The notes below the pieces were generated by a model that saw only the letters and a program-made list of their open reading frames with translations, did not search any database and was not told the origin of the DNA. A DNA stretch of 64,000 nt from Euglena gracilis (lineage: Eukaryota > Euglenida > Euglenophyceae > Euglenales), in contig CP154956.1 of NCBI GenBank assembly GCA_039621445.1, forward strand, positions 83,510,474 to 83,574,473. Direction: 5' to 3'. Below are positions 17,580 through 29,786 of this stretch, one piece after another. The translations under genes and the position numbers were made by a program. Every line of letters starts with the position of its first letter. Position 1 is the stretch's first letter.

Positions 17580-17689
17580 GCACTCGCGCGTGCGTGTGGG
17601 TGGGTGGGTGGGTGGGTGGATGGTGTGTGCGAGTGGATGAGGGTTTAGATGCAGGTGTTCCCAACAAACCAATGTGGCAGTGGCTGGGC

Positions 17690-17900
17690 GGCCGCGGTGG
17701 CGGCGCCGGCCGGCGTGACGCTGGCCGGCCGGCCGGGCGCTGGCTTCCCCTTGGCGGCCCGCGGGTCGGCGGCGGGCTTCATTTGGGACTGGCTTCGCTT
17801 CATGGCACGGGGCGGTGGGCCGCGACCAGAAGGTCGCGCGCCATGCGGACGGAGGGCCGCTCGAAGCAGACTGGCAAGCGCGCGAAGCGTCCGTCAGCCG
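17690..17900 (-). CDS. Probable 5'-proximal exon(s), frame unsettled
   Basis: Two good minus frames: ADGRFARLPVCFERPSVRM ending at TGA, and MKRSQSQMKPAADPRAAKGK continuing Ala/Pro-rich to about 17690. Either the end of one gene abuts the beginning of the next, or only one frame is used. A degenerate element lies immediately upstream, to 18156. Confidence 0.4.
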
Positions 17901-17914
17901 AGGCGTATGTGTTG

Positions 17915-18156
17915 GCGCCACCCACCCCTTGACCCCTTGGAGGGGGCCCGCCCCCGGGGGGGGGGGGGAGGGGGGTCCCGGGGACCCACTCAACTTTCCC
18001 AAAAAGGCCCAATCGCAAAAAATGCTAAAAGTAACACCTTTTTCAAAAATTTTCGGTGCCAAAGACGCCAAAAAGTATAACCCACCCCCCTCTGGGGGGA
18101 CCCCCTGGGGGGGGGGGGTAACTTCCGGGGGTCCAAGACTAAAAAAAAACCCCCTG
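17915..18156. mobile_element. Probable decayed CAG...CTG-family element
   Basis: C/G runs around AAAATTTTCGGTGCCAAAGA and an end AAAAACCCCCTG. Flanks GTTGGCGC and GTTTGCGT match at 6 of 8 positions. The left end is poorly conserved. Confidence 0.4.
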
Positions 18157-18329
18157 GTTTGCGTGCATCGGCACACACGACTACAAGTCGCAGCCGTCAG
18201 AGGGGGGAGACAGGGCTGTACGGGAAATCCTGGTGGGGGGTCGGAACCCCCTCCACCAGGATGGGGGTGGAGGGGTGAACCCACCATCCATATGGTTTCC
18301 GGGATTTCCGTTCAGCCCAAGGGATAAAT

Positions 18330-19850
18330 CGAAGTTAAATAAGTATTTGACTTGATTCCGTGGGGTTACGGATCAAGAGGCGGCCAAAAAACAACAACAA
18401 GAGGAGAAAGCCTCCTAAAACATAAGAGGCAATAAAACAAACTCAAAAGACAAAATCAAAATATAACGATTTCAAGTCACTTTCAACACAACAATTATTA
18501 GACCCATTCACCTAGCCCTGCTCAACAAGGACCCTGCCTCCCGCACTTCAGTGACACCCCCAATAGCACCCCCCCCCCTGAAAAGAGGAATGTTCGCTTA
18601 AAGTTTCAGCTGTCGGCGTACACCTCCTCCAACACCTCACCCTGCAGAAATTCAGACAAGAGGCCACATCTTCCCGAACTGCTCACTCAACCCGAACCAA
18701 ACAGCGTCCTTTAGATGGAAATCTGATTGCAGTTGAAATGGAGCTCGTTCTCTGGGGGTGTCTTTTTTCACATTAGCGATACAGCCATTAAGGTTCCGTG
18801 GTCCTGCCGAATCACAATGCATGTTTAATTTCAAATGGCACCACTTGAACACTGATTTTTTTGTGCCTGATTTGCTCGATGACAAAAAAGGAAAGTTTTT
18901 GTATGGTATTGGCTGGGAGAGAGCAACAATATTTCTGAAGTCGATAAACAAATCTACAACCCAAAATAAGTCTCAGGAACAATACCCTAGGAATTTTGTG
19001 CAAACGTCATGGTTGAAATTGTCATAGTCTCATTCTTGAGCTGCTGGAACCCCAACCCATCATTGAGGACGTGAGGCGCAAGGCGTTGCACCAGGAACAA
19101 CCCAGGTCATCGCTAAGAGGGTTCGGAGAGGACGATCTACACGTAATGGGGGTCGGCGAGGGTTCGAATTTACATCCCGGCGGCTCAAACCGAAGGGCCT
19201 GGCTGCGTCGTGAACGTTGCCAACAGCATCAGGAATATGGGTAGGCTGAAGGCGGTGCCGAAGTCGAACTGTGTGGGGCGATGGGGTGTGGGGATGTACA
19301 GTGGTGACGACACGGGGGCGGTCCATATGGGTGCACCGCGATGGCATGTGTCAGAAATAGCCGGCATCAGGGACCCGCGGAAACAAAGCCCCCTTCAAGA
19401 CGGTAAAAACGAGGCTGCCCTCACGAACACTTGCCTGATTATAAAATGGCAGTGTGGTGTCTGTTTGTTAGGTGCAGGGGAGTGTGTTTGTGTTGCGCAT
19501 TGCCTTTTATCCGACCACAATAAACCCTCCATTTGCTTTCCATATTTCCATCTGCTGCACGCATCGACCAGTCAGTCAGGTCATACCATGCCGGGCCCTG
19601 CAGGGGGGGCAGCACCACCGCCGGGTAAATCTTTCGGGGGGTTGGACCCTTCGGTGGCGCACTGGTGGTGCCAGGCACCCATGTGGTGTGCTCCACAAAA
19701 GAAATGCAAACCACAAGTGAGCCAAAAAACGTTGTGGGGCACAAAAGAAGTCTCTTTCTGAAGCATGTTTCCGAAACATAATTAAGTTGTTAGTAAATAA
19801 CTAATTTAATATTTTTTTAAAAAAATTATAAAAATATTCGGTGCTGAGAA
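18330..19850. other. No gene recognised
   Basis: Moderate GC, stops in all frames, no exon-like codon bias. May be intergenic between the transcription unit ending above 20 kb and that starting near 17.9 kb. Confidence 0.35.
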
Positions 19851-19889
19851 GCACACAAAAAGGTCTGAGGCCCCCAAAGGCACGAGGCA

Positions 19890-20105
19890 ACCGCGAAAGG
19901 GGTTTGGGTGCCCCCCGGTGTGCCCGGTCGCCCCGTATGACTGCCTGGGGGGCGCGGCGGACCACCGTGGTGTGGGACAGTGGCCGCCGGCCCTGCGCTG
20001 GGGCGCGGGGGGCCGCCGCGGCACTGGCCGGCCGCCCGCACGAGAGGACGTGCCGGGGCAGGGCCAGGGGGTGCCGGCTGGGCTGTTCCTGGCCCGGGCC
20101 CTGAC
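19890..20105 (-). CDS. GC-rich exon candidate, frame and strand unsettled
   Basis: Exon-like GC patch. On the minus strand one frame reads Ala/Pro/Arg-rich, and the plus strand is also open. Placed on minus only for consistency with neighbours. Confidence 0.25.
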
Positions 20106-20111
20106 CATGGG

Positions 20112-20420
20112 CCTTCTTAAGACCAGAGGGGAGGGGGGGTCCCCCCCACCCACCTCCTGGGGGGCCTCCCTGGGGGGGTCCCGGGGACCCACTCAATTTT
20201 CCCCGAAAATGGCCAAAAAATGCGAAAATGCCAAAAATAGCACCGCTTTCAAAAATTTTCGGCGCCTTCGGCGCCGAAAAGTATGTCCCACCCCCTGGGG
20301 GGGGGGGGGGGGGGGCTCGGCCAGACCCACCCACCCTACCCCTCCCTGGGCATTCCCCAAAAAAAATCTGGGCAATTCACGCCGAAACCCATACCTGGGC
20401 CTCTGGCCTGGGGGAGGGGG
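20112..20420. mobile_element. Element remnant with CGGCGCC hairpin
   Basis: CATGGGCCTTCTTAAGACC at the left end, an internal GGCGCCTTCGGCGCCGAA hairpin, and long C and G runs. The right end and duplication are not clear. Confidence 0.4.
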
Positions 20421-21114
20421 GGGGGTACGCCTCCAGGCTTCATTTTAACTCAGAAGACCCACTCCTCCTTCTGAGAGCGGTGGGTGTTCTGGGGCTGGTG
20501 GCTGGCTGGCGGGATTTGGAAACACAATTTGGCCAAAATGCCTTAAATCTAACCTACGGGGGGGGGGTTGGTATCACAACACATTTTTTTTGTTTTTCTT
20601 GTTTTAAGTTTTGGCGGGGCCATAAATTTTGACCCATATGCAAATTAACCCTCAAACTCATTTCCTACAGGCTAGGTTTTAACAGGGGGTTCTAATCCCA
20701 CCCCCTATCCAGTCAAAAGGAGGAGGACACCACCCACCTAAACAGTGGCATGGGCAAAATGACTGATTTTTGGCCCGGCGCAAACCTTTCTGCTCCCAAA
20801 TTGATCCAAAATGCAACTCCTGGCACTTTTGGGCAAAAAAAAAATGTCAAAGGACCAAAAAAAATTGCTGCAGGACCAAAAAACTGCAAAAAGCAGTGGA
20901 AGGAGATGTTTCACCTCCTGTGTGATCCAAGGTACCTTCCCCTTTGGCAGTGTGGGGTGGTCCGGACCTCCTCCCATGTGGTCAGGGGGAGAACACCCCC
21001 GCCGAAAGAGCGACACACTCCTCACATCAAACCTGGCAACAGGCTCACATCACAACTTCCTGGGATGAAAGGTGGTATCTTCACGGGGGCAGCAATTATC
21101 CCGGGATGGGCTAT

Positions 21115-21205
21115 AATTCATAATTTATAATTTAATTGTAATTAATAATAATTAATTATAATTAATTATAATTTATAATTAATTAATAATTTAGTAATTT
21201 ATAAT
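21115..21205. repeat. AATTATAATTA-rich AT island
   Basis: Repeated TAATTATAATTAATAAT words; no gene. Confidence 0.85.
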
Positions 21206-21264
21206 TCGGGACGTTCGTGTCCACGCAGGCACTAATCGCAGCTAAATAAGTTCGGCCATGATGG

Positions 21265-21430
21265 ATGGCTTGTCTGACGGAGGGGGGGGGCAGGGGGCGG
21301 TGGAGAGTGCCAGGACCGTCCAGGGGGGAATCGTTTCGCACATGTCGAGCATGGCACTCGGCCGTCGTAGCGCTGCGCTGGATCCATGGCGGGCGGCCCG
21401 GTTGGGGGCGTCGAGAGCCCGGGCAGGCGG
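21265..21430 (-). CDS. GC-rich exon candidate
   Basis: Minus frame includes PSAMLDMCETIPPWTVLALS; the plus strand reads ALGRRSAALDPWRAARLGAS. Coding is likely but the strand is not settled by sequence alone. Confidence 0.25.
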
Positions 21431-22557
21431 AAGGGTCTGGGGGGGGGGGGCGGAACGAAAGCAAACAGCAGTCACACTAACGACATGATTGTACCGCGCG
21501 GTTTCAAAAATGCTATACACTGTTTTTACACAATTCATGTCAGAAAATACCCAAATTCTGTAACATTGAAACAACAGCGGCCCACTGCATTGTGTTCACC
21601 GTAACCAGTACCGACCAAAAAAGGGGGTGTTATGGTATAGCCGCAGAGAGGCATGGCTGTAAAAAAAAAAAACCTGGCTGGAAAAAACACCCACTGGCTG
21701 AAAGTCCTTTTGGGGCAAGGGCAAGTTAGCTGGACTGATAAAATGCCTTTGTAGGAAGGAAAACACCATCTATGCTAATTCACCACCCCTGACCCTCAAA
21801 CCCGCACTTCTCCCAAATCCCCACCCTCCGTCTCTGAAGTGGCAAGCCATAAAATGAGTACAATGAGTGCTGGAGGGAAAAAGAGCCTCCCCCAACCCTC
21901 AGGAAGTTGTCACCTGGCAAGGCAGTCGGTAAAAAGCCTCACGTGCCTAAATGGCAACTTCCCTGGGAAGCCGCATGGTGGATTGTTCCACACGGCAAGT
22001 CACGTGGTAAAGGGTGACTGCCTCCGGGGAGGGGGATAGGTGCCAAAAAAGGACGCGCCCAAAGCACTGCCCCACGAAACCCAACAGCAGATTCCAGCGG
22101 CCAGTGGCTTTTTTTTGTTGGATTCGGGGCTTGATCCACCCACCCACACCCTGGGGTGGTGGAGAGCCCCTGGGGGGGGGGGGCAAAAATTTATTCCAGT
22201 GCTTCGCACTGAAATAGAGGGAAAACCACTCAGACCGACCCCCACACCGGGGTGGGGGGCTCGGTGAGGACCCCCAACCCACCCACCTACCCCCCCCTCC
22301 AGGCTTCTTTTTAAGACCCCCGGGGGGGGGGGGAGGGGGGGGTCCCCCCCCACCCACCCAGGGTGGCGCGGGACCCCCCCCGGGGGGGGACCCCCCCAAA
22401 ATCGGGCCCGTTAAAGGCAATTTTCAAAAATTTTCGGCGCTTCGCGCCGAAAAGGTATACCCAGCGTCTCCGGCGCGGGACCCCCCCAGGGGGGGGGGGG
22501 TCCGGCGCGGGACCCCCCCCCGGGCAAGCACCTATGACAGATTCCAAATTTTAGCCC

Positions 22558-22628
22558 GCGGTCGGCTGCGGTCGGCTGCGGTCGGCTGCGGTCGGCTGCG
22601 GTCGGCTGCGGTCGGCAGCGGTCGGCAA
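22558..22628. repeat. GGTCGGCTGC decamer array, left
   Basis: About seven tandem decamers inside the 22300-23738 element. Confidence 0.95.
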
Positions 22629-22689
22629 AATGATTGGCTGTAGGTGGGGGGCAGGCCAACAAAAAATGAGCATATATCACAATCACACA

Positions 22690-23420
22690 ATCCACTGTTG
22701 CCGACTTTTGGCCACTTTTCGCTGCTTTTGGCCAGTTTTTGATGCTTTTGGACTGCTTTTGGCCACTGTTGCCGACTTTTGGTCGATTTTTGCTGCCTTT
22801 GCCCATTATTTACTGCCTTTTGCTTTCTTTTGGTTACTTTTGTTGCTTTTGCCCACTTTTTGCTGTGTTTTGGCAGCTTTTGCTTTGCTTTGACCTCTTT
22901 TGACCACTTTTGGCCTCTTTAACCCACTTTTGACCACTTTTCTCTGCTTTTGGCCATTTTTTACCCACTTCTGGCCACTTTCAGGCCACTTTAAACGTCT
23001 TTTTGTTGCTTTTGACATCAAGAGCAGTCAAACGTGACCTAAAAATGGCCTAAAAGTGGCAAAACATGGTTAAAATGGCCAAAAGTTTCAAAAGCAGGCA
23101 AAAATAACAAAAAAATGCCCAAAAATGGCCCAAAATGACCCTGCTTTTGGCCGATTTGGGTCACTTCAGCAGCTTTTGTTCACCTTTGGCAACAAACTAG
23201 CACAAAATTAGAACAAATGGCTCAAAATGGCCCAAGAGCAGGACAAAATGGCCCAAAAATACAAGAAGTGGGCAAAAAGTGGCCAAAAATGGACAAAATA
23301 GGTCAAAATGGGTGAATTATGGTGGCAAATGGGCCAAAAGGGGACAAAAGCGACCAAAAATGGCCAAAAATGGCCAAAAGTGGCCAAAAGTGGCAACATG
23401 AACCAGATGAGCCAGAAAAA
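22690..23420. repeat. TTTTGGCCAC / GGCCAAAA tract
   Basis: First half reads TTTTGGCCACTTTTG-like; from about 23035 the sense switches to GGCCAAAAATGG. The two halves form an imperfect large inverted repeat. Confidence 0.85.
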
Positions 23421-23498
23421 TCTCAACATCTGGGATAAAAATGAGCCTAATTCCTCATTCTCACTGAAAAATTGACATCAATTAGAGAAAAGTTGCGC

Positions 23499-23642
23499 GG
23501 TCGGCTGTGGTCGGCTGCGGTCGGCTGCGGTCGGCTGCGGTCGGCTGCGGTCGGCACCCCACCTATGACAGTCCTGAAACCCGCGGTCGGTCGCGGTCGG
23601 CTGCGGTCGGCTGCGGTCGGCTGCGGTCGGCTGCGGTCGGCA
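23499..23642. repeat. GGTCGGCTGC decamer array, right
   Basis: Two blocks of five to six decamers in the same orientation as the left array, separated by an ACCTATGACAG-containing spacer also found beside the left array. Confidence 0.95.
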
Positions 23643-23997
23643 TAGGTGCCTGCCCCGGGGGGGGGGGGGTCCGGCCCGGACCCACCCACCCCCCCCTCCC
23701 CCGGGAGGGGGGGGTGAGGTGACTTAAAAAGAAGCCTGCCCCCCTCCCCCAGATCACGAAACTGAAAGGAAAAAAAAACAGGTCTGGCGGCGGCGCACCT
23801 TTCGGTCGGTGCAGTGCCCGATGGCGGGGTGGCGGCCTCCAGCAGGGCTGTGCCGGAAGCTCTGGTGGGTGGGGGATGGTGTACCCCCTACCCACCCCAG
23901 CACCACGCAAGGGAAAAACTCCCTCGGCGCCAAAGAGCAAACTCTGACCTAAAAAAAAAATTGGCGCCCTGGAAATAGGGGAAGGCCTGGTGGGGGG

Positions 23998-24125
23998 GGG
24001 TCGATCGGGGAGGGGGGGGGGGCGGACGCAACATGGAACCTCAAAAAAAACTGCAAAAAAACGGCAAATTTTGCCAAACCCCACAAAAAAAACGCAAAAA
24101 AAACGTGTTTGTGTTCCCCCCCTGG
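23998..24125. repeat. ACGCAACATGGA A-rich repeat, copy 1
   Basis: G run, GGACGCAACATGGAACCTC, then poly-A/CGCAAA tract; shared with 50440-50585 and, partly, 51926-51960. Confidence 0.65.
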
Positions 24126-24424
24126 GTCCACCCCCCCCTACCATTTTTTTGCGAACATCCAAAAAAAAGTTGCCAAACATGACCCCTTTTGGGCTGCCCG
24201 AGGTTTGGGTATGGGAATAGCTCGGGGGGAGGGTGAACTCGGTCCCCCCCCCCCCTGCGCTGTTCCCCCCGTGCTGTTCCCATTGGGCCGTAAAGGGTCC
24301 CGAGGACGGGAACAGCTCGGGGGGGGGGGGCACGGTAGGATGTTCACAATTTACAAAAAAAATTGTGTATTGTAACCCGTATACAGGGTTTCCGGGATTC
24401 CCATCCAGCCCTGGGCTCCAGGCT

Positions 24425-24630
24425 GATCATGGGCGGGGCGGCGGAGGCGGAGGCGGCGGTGGGGGTGAGGGCCGTGGGGGGCCCCGTGGCGCGGCCGGTC
24501 GGACGGGGCACAGACACCGGGGCGGGCCGCGGGGGGAGGACCCGAGGCTTGACGGTGGCGGGTGGCGGGCGGGGGACGGGGACCGTTTGGTGGCAGGGGT
24601 CGGCGGCGCATGTGATGAACCGGCAGATTG
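24425..24630 (-). CDS. Probable exon, proline-rich
   Basis: PRPPPATVKPRVLPPRPAPV and TALTPTAASASAAPPM: typical disordered Pro/Thr/Ala segment, C/G-ending codons. Boundaries unknown. Confidence 0.45.
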
Positions 24631-25199
24631 TGCGATGGCGATAGATTGGTACCATGCTGCGAATGCCGTCAGCGAATTATTTTATGATTTTTTGAATTAT
24701 TTATTGAAGTCTTAACCTTTGAAAAGCAAAACACAGCATGTGTGTGTTTTGCCATTACATGAGAGGGCAACGTCTCATCCAAAAAGTCGCCATGAAATTT
24801 CTCAGGGGGACCACCCCACACCTTTGAAAGTAGAACACATATGTGGTGGAATGCCGAACCCATGTATATCCTGAGCAACGATTCGACACTTGGAATGAAA
24901 TGAAAAACAGTAAACACCAGGCAACATCGGTGACAAGAAGGCAAACCCTGGATGGGACCTTCGCACGAGGTATGGCTTTGGGGGGACCGGTGCCTTGGGC
25001 TTTGACAGAGGTGGGCGTGGCACCACTTTGACTTTGGGGCTCCTGTGGGCAGCAGCGAGAACCTTGCCATCAAACGAAACCTTAAACTACCAGGGAAAAT
25101 TAATTGATGCCATTGATTGAAACAAAGAGCACCACGAAGTGGAATGTTTGATCAGAAGGAACCAATGCACACGATCTTAAATCCGGGTGAACATGGTGG

Positions 25200-25413
25200 A
25201 GGGGTGCCTTGTGCTATGGGGTGCCTGTCCATCGAGGGGGGGGGTTGGTTTTGGACCCTGGCCCTGGCGTTTTCAGCACCGGGGGTGCGCTACAGCACTA
25301 CCCACCCCAAAATCCTACCACCCTGGCCGGGGGGTCGAAAAAGCCCCACCCCCCTGCCTGCCCATAGCAACCCCTTGGGGGGAGGGGTGCGATCTTCCTT
25401 AAAAGGAAGCCTG
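25200..25413. mobile_element. GTGCCTTGTGCTATGG-family element
   Basis: Interior matches 29467-29786 and 1962-2224; right end CTTAAAAGGAAGCCTG at 25398-25413. Left end and duplication not clear. Confidence 0.55.
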
Positions 25414-25504
25414 GCAGAGTCACGACAAGTAAACCCAAATGAAACAGTCCGAAAAAAACACATCCACGGTGCCAAGATTTTGTCCAGCCGGGGTGTTCGT
25501 CCCC

Positions 25505-25700
25505 GCCAGAGGCACCCCACGCGGGGACCTGCAGCCGGCTGACCGCCGGGACTACGGCCACGGGGGCGGTGGGCTCTGGGGCGCCGAGAGGAAGGCGCGG
25601 GTTGGAGGCCAGAGGCAACGCCGTGCGGGGCGGTGCTCGGCCGCGGTCGCAAGGCAGACCGCACTGCGCCACGGGTGGGTTCGGCCTGCCCCCAAAGCCC
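25505..25700 (-). CDS. Probable exon, Pro/Ala-rich
   Basis: Minus frame with PLGAPEPTAPVAVVPAVSRL; alternative frames are open. Coding likely, frame tentative. Confidence 0.35.
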
Positions 25701-25899
25701 TGGCATACTTCATGGTGGGGGGGGGGGGGTAGCTGGGCCATCGTGCCATCGGTGCATGGCAGCCTGGAGAGGGTACACGCTACTGAACCCAGGGGCAGGG
25801 CAATATTCCGTATTCTGTTCTGCAGAAAATGTTATTTGGGGACTTACATTGGAATATTCCGAAAATTGTTCCGTATGTTCTGGTGAATTTCTGCTGAAC

Positions 25900-26580
25900 T
25901 GACTCAGAAAAATTTACACTCGCTCTTCTGGGCTGGGGAAGCAAAAGAGTTTCCTTTCCTCCCTCCTCCCTTCTCCAAAGACCACGGATTTTGGTTTTTT
26001 TGGAAAAATTTTGTTCACTATCTGCATTTGTTTAAGGTGATCGAAAGCCTGTCTTGCCATTATCATCATCTTTGGCGACTTTCGTATATTCTTGGCAGTT
26101 TTGGCAAAAAATAATTTTGAATCTTTTTGAAATTTTCTTGTACCACCCTGATGTCAATCATCAGAGGTGCTTGGTCACTGCAATCCTGCAAACCCATTCC
26201 ATTTTGTAGTCCCACGTGTGGGGATTTGTCGTAATATCTTTATTAACTTTGGTGGCAGAATTCCCTTCCGTCACGCATTTTCTTCCGCTGCCACATGTCC
26301 TCTACAATCGCATCCAAATGGTTCCCAGGAAAATGGCCGGGGGTCAGAATGCCCATAGAGTTTCCCAGTTCTAGGGAAATATCTAATGCCGAAAAAGTTT
26401 GTATTGGACACCAACGGATTGTTATGCTCATCCAGCGGTTGATCCACACATGCTTCATGAAGCGAGTCACCTAGCAGAAACCCCTGCAGTGTCTTGAAGC
26501 AGCTCACAACCCTCACGTTGTGGTGCATTGTCCAACAGCATTGACCTCCACCTGGAAGCATATTCCAGCCCATCATATTT
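25900..26580. other. Intronic stretch, nothing recognised
   Basis: Near-balanced base composition, stops in all frames, no repeats of note. Confidence 0.35.
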
Positions 26581-26639
26581 TTGGCCTCAGTGCCGAATAC
26601 TGCCCTACACGCTACCCGCGTGGCACACGTGACCCGCGT

Positions 26640-26890
26640 GACCCACGGGAGTCACCCACTGCAGTGCGGCCTGGGGGATGGGCACGACCTGGACGGGGCG
26701 CGGCTCGCGGGGGCTGAGCGGCGGGGGCGCCGGGGTGGGGGCGGGCGGCCGGGCTGCGGCCAGGGGCTTCTCGTCGCCCGCCCCGCTGCCGGCGCTGGTG
26801 GCGGACCACCGCCGGCCCGGGGTGTGGGTCGGGAGGTGGACCGGGATGCTGGTGGCGGCACAGCGCAGACGAGCCGGGGGGGGGGGGGGG
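26640..26890 (-). CDS. Probable exon, Pro/Ala-rich
   Basis: SIPVHLPTHTPGRRWSATS, EKPLAAARPPAPTPAPPPLS and REPRPVQVVPIPQAALQW in one frame, closed by TAG at 26605. The stop probably lies past the exon end, because the coding character fades after QAALQ. Disordered linker, no domain recognised. Confidence 0.5.
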
Positions 26891-27988
26891 GGGGGCCGGG
26901 ACTCCTTTCAGGCGGGGAGAAGAATCCCACCCTGACGGCCAGGCCAAACACCCCTCTGCTCACACAAAAAAAAGCAGGGCTGTGTGCGGGAAGGTCAGGT
27001 GGGGGGTGGGCTGTTCGGGGGGGGGGGGTCAACCTGCCGCTGCGCGACGGCACAACGGAAAATCCTTGCGGTGCGTTCAGCACGAAGGGACGTCGAAAAT
27101 CGGTGCCGCGGAAAAACGAGAACCGCTGTGATGGGGATGGGGGGGCTGCCAGCCCATATGGTCTCCAATGATTCTCATTCAGCCATGCAAAAATATGTGG
27201 ATGTGACACTGGGGTGGGGACAAAATCCAGCTACAGTGGCAAAAAAAGTCTATCGACTGAAGGGGAAACCTGCTTATAAAATTGTTAGAAAATACTAAGC
27301 AGCTTATTAATCAGTATGGCCAACCCCCCCCCCCGAATAGAAGCTCCATCGGCTTTATTATGCACATTGGCTAATACCAGGGCAGAGGCTTCTACTGAGC
27401 ATAGATATGAGCTTTGATCAAGGACACTTAACTCACCTTGGGAAACTGTCACCTGACAGGTTGGCGAGCACCTGGGAGTCTCCTGTGTCATAACCTTTCA
27501 AAATAAATGAAATTTGACCCACAGGTTGGCCGGAGCCGACGACCCTGACAGCGTCCTATCGTGACAGGTTGGGTTGTACCGGGTAAATTTCCCAGGTGGG
27601 ACCATGACTGGTTCGCTGGGATGACAGTTTCTCGGGGGGGGGGCAGGTGCTATTCGGCACAAGTTGCTTTTCAAGCAAAAAGGGGGTGTCCCCCCAAGCA
27701 CCCAGTCCAGCGCGGGACCCTTGAAATTTTGACCAAATGCAGAATGAGGCTTCTTTTAACCTCGGCGAACCCCTCCCCCGCCCACGGCAGAGAAGGGGTG
27801 CCCCCCCCCCAGGGCCACGTCAGGGGATCTGGGTGTGGGTTCTGGTGCGAAGCGCCTGATTTGGGGGGGGGGGGTGCTTCCAGGTAGCTTGCTTTCAGGG
27901 GGGGAATTATAGCGCTTGTATAAGGGGCAGCTACTGGCAAAGACAGGGGCGTTTATTCGGAATCGGGGGTTCATACGCTTTGCTTTGG

Positions 27989-28040
<52 letters not shown>

Positions 28041-28060
28041 GCTTTCTTTCTTGCTTTCTC
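27989..28060. repeat. TTTC microsatellite
   Basis: About 17 TTTC units. Confidence 0.97.
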
Positions 28061-28242
28061 TGGTCTCTTATCTGACACGGGGGCAATCTCCCACGTAACC
28101 CGCTAATGACCTCCTTGGCCCCGGCATCACCCTTGCACACCCCCGTTGGCCCCCTCCTCCACTGGGGCACACACTGAGCGTTGCACGCGTTAAATCCTGT
28201 CTCACAGATCCAACAAATGAGCTCCAGCCCTCATGTCCCCAT

Positions 28243-28243
28243 T

Positions 28244-28275
<32 letters not shown>

Positions 28276-28276
28276 C
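28243..28276. repeat. TC microsatellite
   Basis: About 17 TC dinucleotides immediately upstream (minus-strand downstream) of the exon at 28300-28450. Confidence 0.95.
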
Positions 28277-28299
28277 AGAGGGAGCATAGGTGAAGTGCG

Positions 28300-28450
28300 G
28301 ACCACCCGTCTGCACCCTGGGCGGACCGGTGGACGGCAGGGTCAGAGGGCTTCTCAGGCACAGCAGGCACGGGGTCTTCTCGCGGCATGGGGGGCGGTGG
28401 AGGTGGCGGCCGCTCTGGCAGAGAGGGGAGGAGATGCATCACAGAACCCT
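28300..28450 (-). CDS. Exon, polyproline-containing
   Basis: ERPPPPPPPMPRE followed by PVPAVPEKPSDPAV. Seven consecutive prolines and PxxP motifs suggest a profilin/SH3-type ligand segment (inference). Boundaries approximate; gene not recognised. Confidence 0.55.
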
Positions 28451-29466
28451 CGCAGAAACTTGCTTTAAAACTATTGCCTGGGCGGCATATGGTTTGGGCG
28501 GATGGAAATGGGCCCAACCTGACAGCAAACCAGGTGCGGAGAAATTAAAAAAAATACAGAAAATACAGAAAATTTCAAATTCTGCAAAAAAGCACCGGAG
28601 TTTCAACCGCCATTTTGAGCTCTGCAGGCATTTTTGGCCGTTGCTTCCCATTTTTGCGGCCATTTAAGCGGCTAGGCAGTTGAAACTTGAGAATGGAGTT
28701 GGGGTCGGGGGACGGGGGGGGGGGGGGGTTGGTTGGCTGGCTGGACCTCTATGACCCCCCTCTTACTTAACAAATGCAGCGCCATAATATGGGCTCCTTT
28801 TCAAAAAAATTTCGGTGGTAGAGGGGCTTCTGAATTTTTTTCCAAAAAAGCCAAGCATTTACGTGACTTACAGTCCAAACTACGATTGTCTGCCAACCAG
28901 GGCGTTTGTTAAAAAATTTTGAGCCTCTCCCATGGGGGGGACAGCCAGCCGACAGCCATTTCCAGCCTCGGCCCCCCCATCCATGAGCATAATTTATCTT
29001 CCAAGCCGTCCGAAGTACGGCCGGGCGGTAAAATAATTGGCTGTCGAGGGTGCCAAAAAAATGCCCCGAAAACAGTTTTTGGGAGCATTTTTGCAGTTTT
29101 GATTTTTTGGGTACAGATTTCTTTCGACCCCTTATGAGCCCTAACACCCATGTTAGCGGAGAATTCTGGACCCTTCCCGAAACAGGGTCTGGACAGGGTC
29201 CGGATTTCTTTCAAAAAATGCTCTGCGACTTTCGTTCCACAAAGCCTTTCAGCAGAGCACCAGATGGAGAGGCAAACCTGGCTGGCGGCCCCCCGTGACA
29301 TTGTCCGCTGGATGCACCACGACAAGAGGTGGGGGATGGCGCTGGAGTGAGACGGGGCATGCCGTGGCTAGGCCAGAGAGTTTGCCGGTTTGAAAAGAGA
29401 AATGCAGTCGGGGAAGGGAACGAGAAGAAGCTTTTCCGTGGTGTCGAGCTCTGGGTTCATTCCAGG

Positions 29467-29786
29467 CTTCTTTTTGTCAACGCGGGGGGAGGGGGGTGCC
29501 TTGTGCCATGGGGTGCCTGCCAATAGCAGGCACACCCCCCAGGGGGATAAGTGGATAAGTGGATAAGTTTTGGACCCCGGTGCCTGCCGACCCAGCCAAA
29601 TTTCCCTTGAAAATGGCCATTTTCGGGCCCTGGCACCTTCAGCGCTGGGGGGGGGGTATTGCACTACCCACCCAAAAACCCAACCCCCCACAGGGGGTCC
29701 AAAGTGCCCCACCCCCCTGCCTGGCCATAGCATCCACCCCCAAGGGGGGGGGGGGGTGCGACCTTCTTTCTAAGGAAGACTTTCTT
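29467..29786. mobile_element. GTGCCTTGTGCCATGG-family element
   Basis: Left end CAGGCTTCTTTTTGTCAAC; interior hairpin GTGCCTGCCAATAGCAGGCAC and CGACCCAGCCAAATTTCCCT shared with 1962-2224. Right end decayed. Confidence 0.5.

Larger units (their letters stand above)
22300..23738. mobile_element. 1.4-kb CAGGCTTC element, duplication CCCCCCTC
   Basis: Ends CAGGCTTCTTTTTAAG / CTTAAAAAGAAGCCTG with CCCCCCTC at 22292-22299 and 23739-23746. It carries two decamer arrays and a long TTTTGGCCAC-type tract inside, and an AAATTTTCGGCGCTTCGCGC hairpin near the left end. No protein. Confidence 0.88.

Noticed and set aside
17565-18287. 240-codon minus-strand frame
   Set aside because: Runs through an element and C/G runs and is out of frame with the better-looking exons inside it.
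22558-23642. Possible CRISPR array from regularly spaced GGTCGGCTGC
   Set aside because: Units are head-to-tail decamers without spacers inside a eukaryotic element.
23563-24333. 256-codon minus-strand frame
   Set aside because: Crosses the right end of the 22300-23738 element, its decamer array and G/C runs; no domain character.
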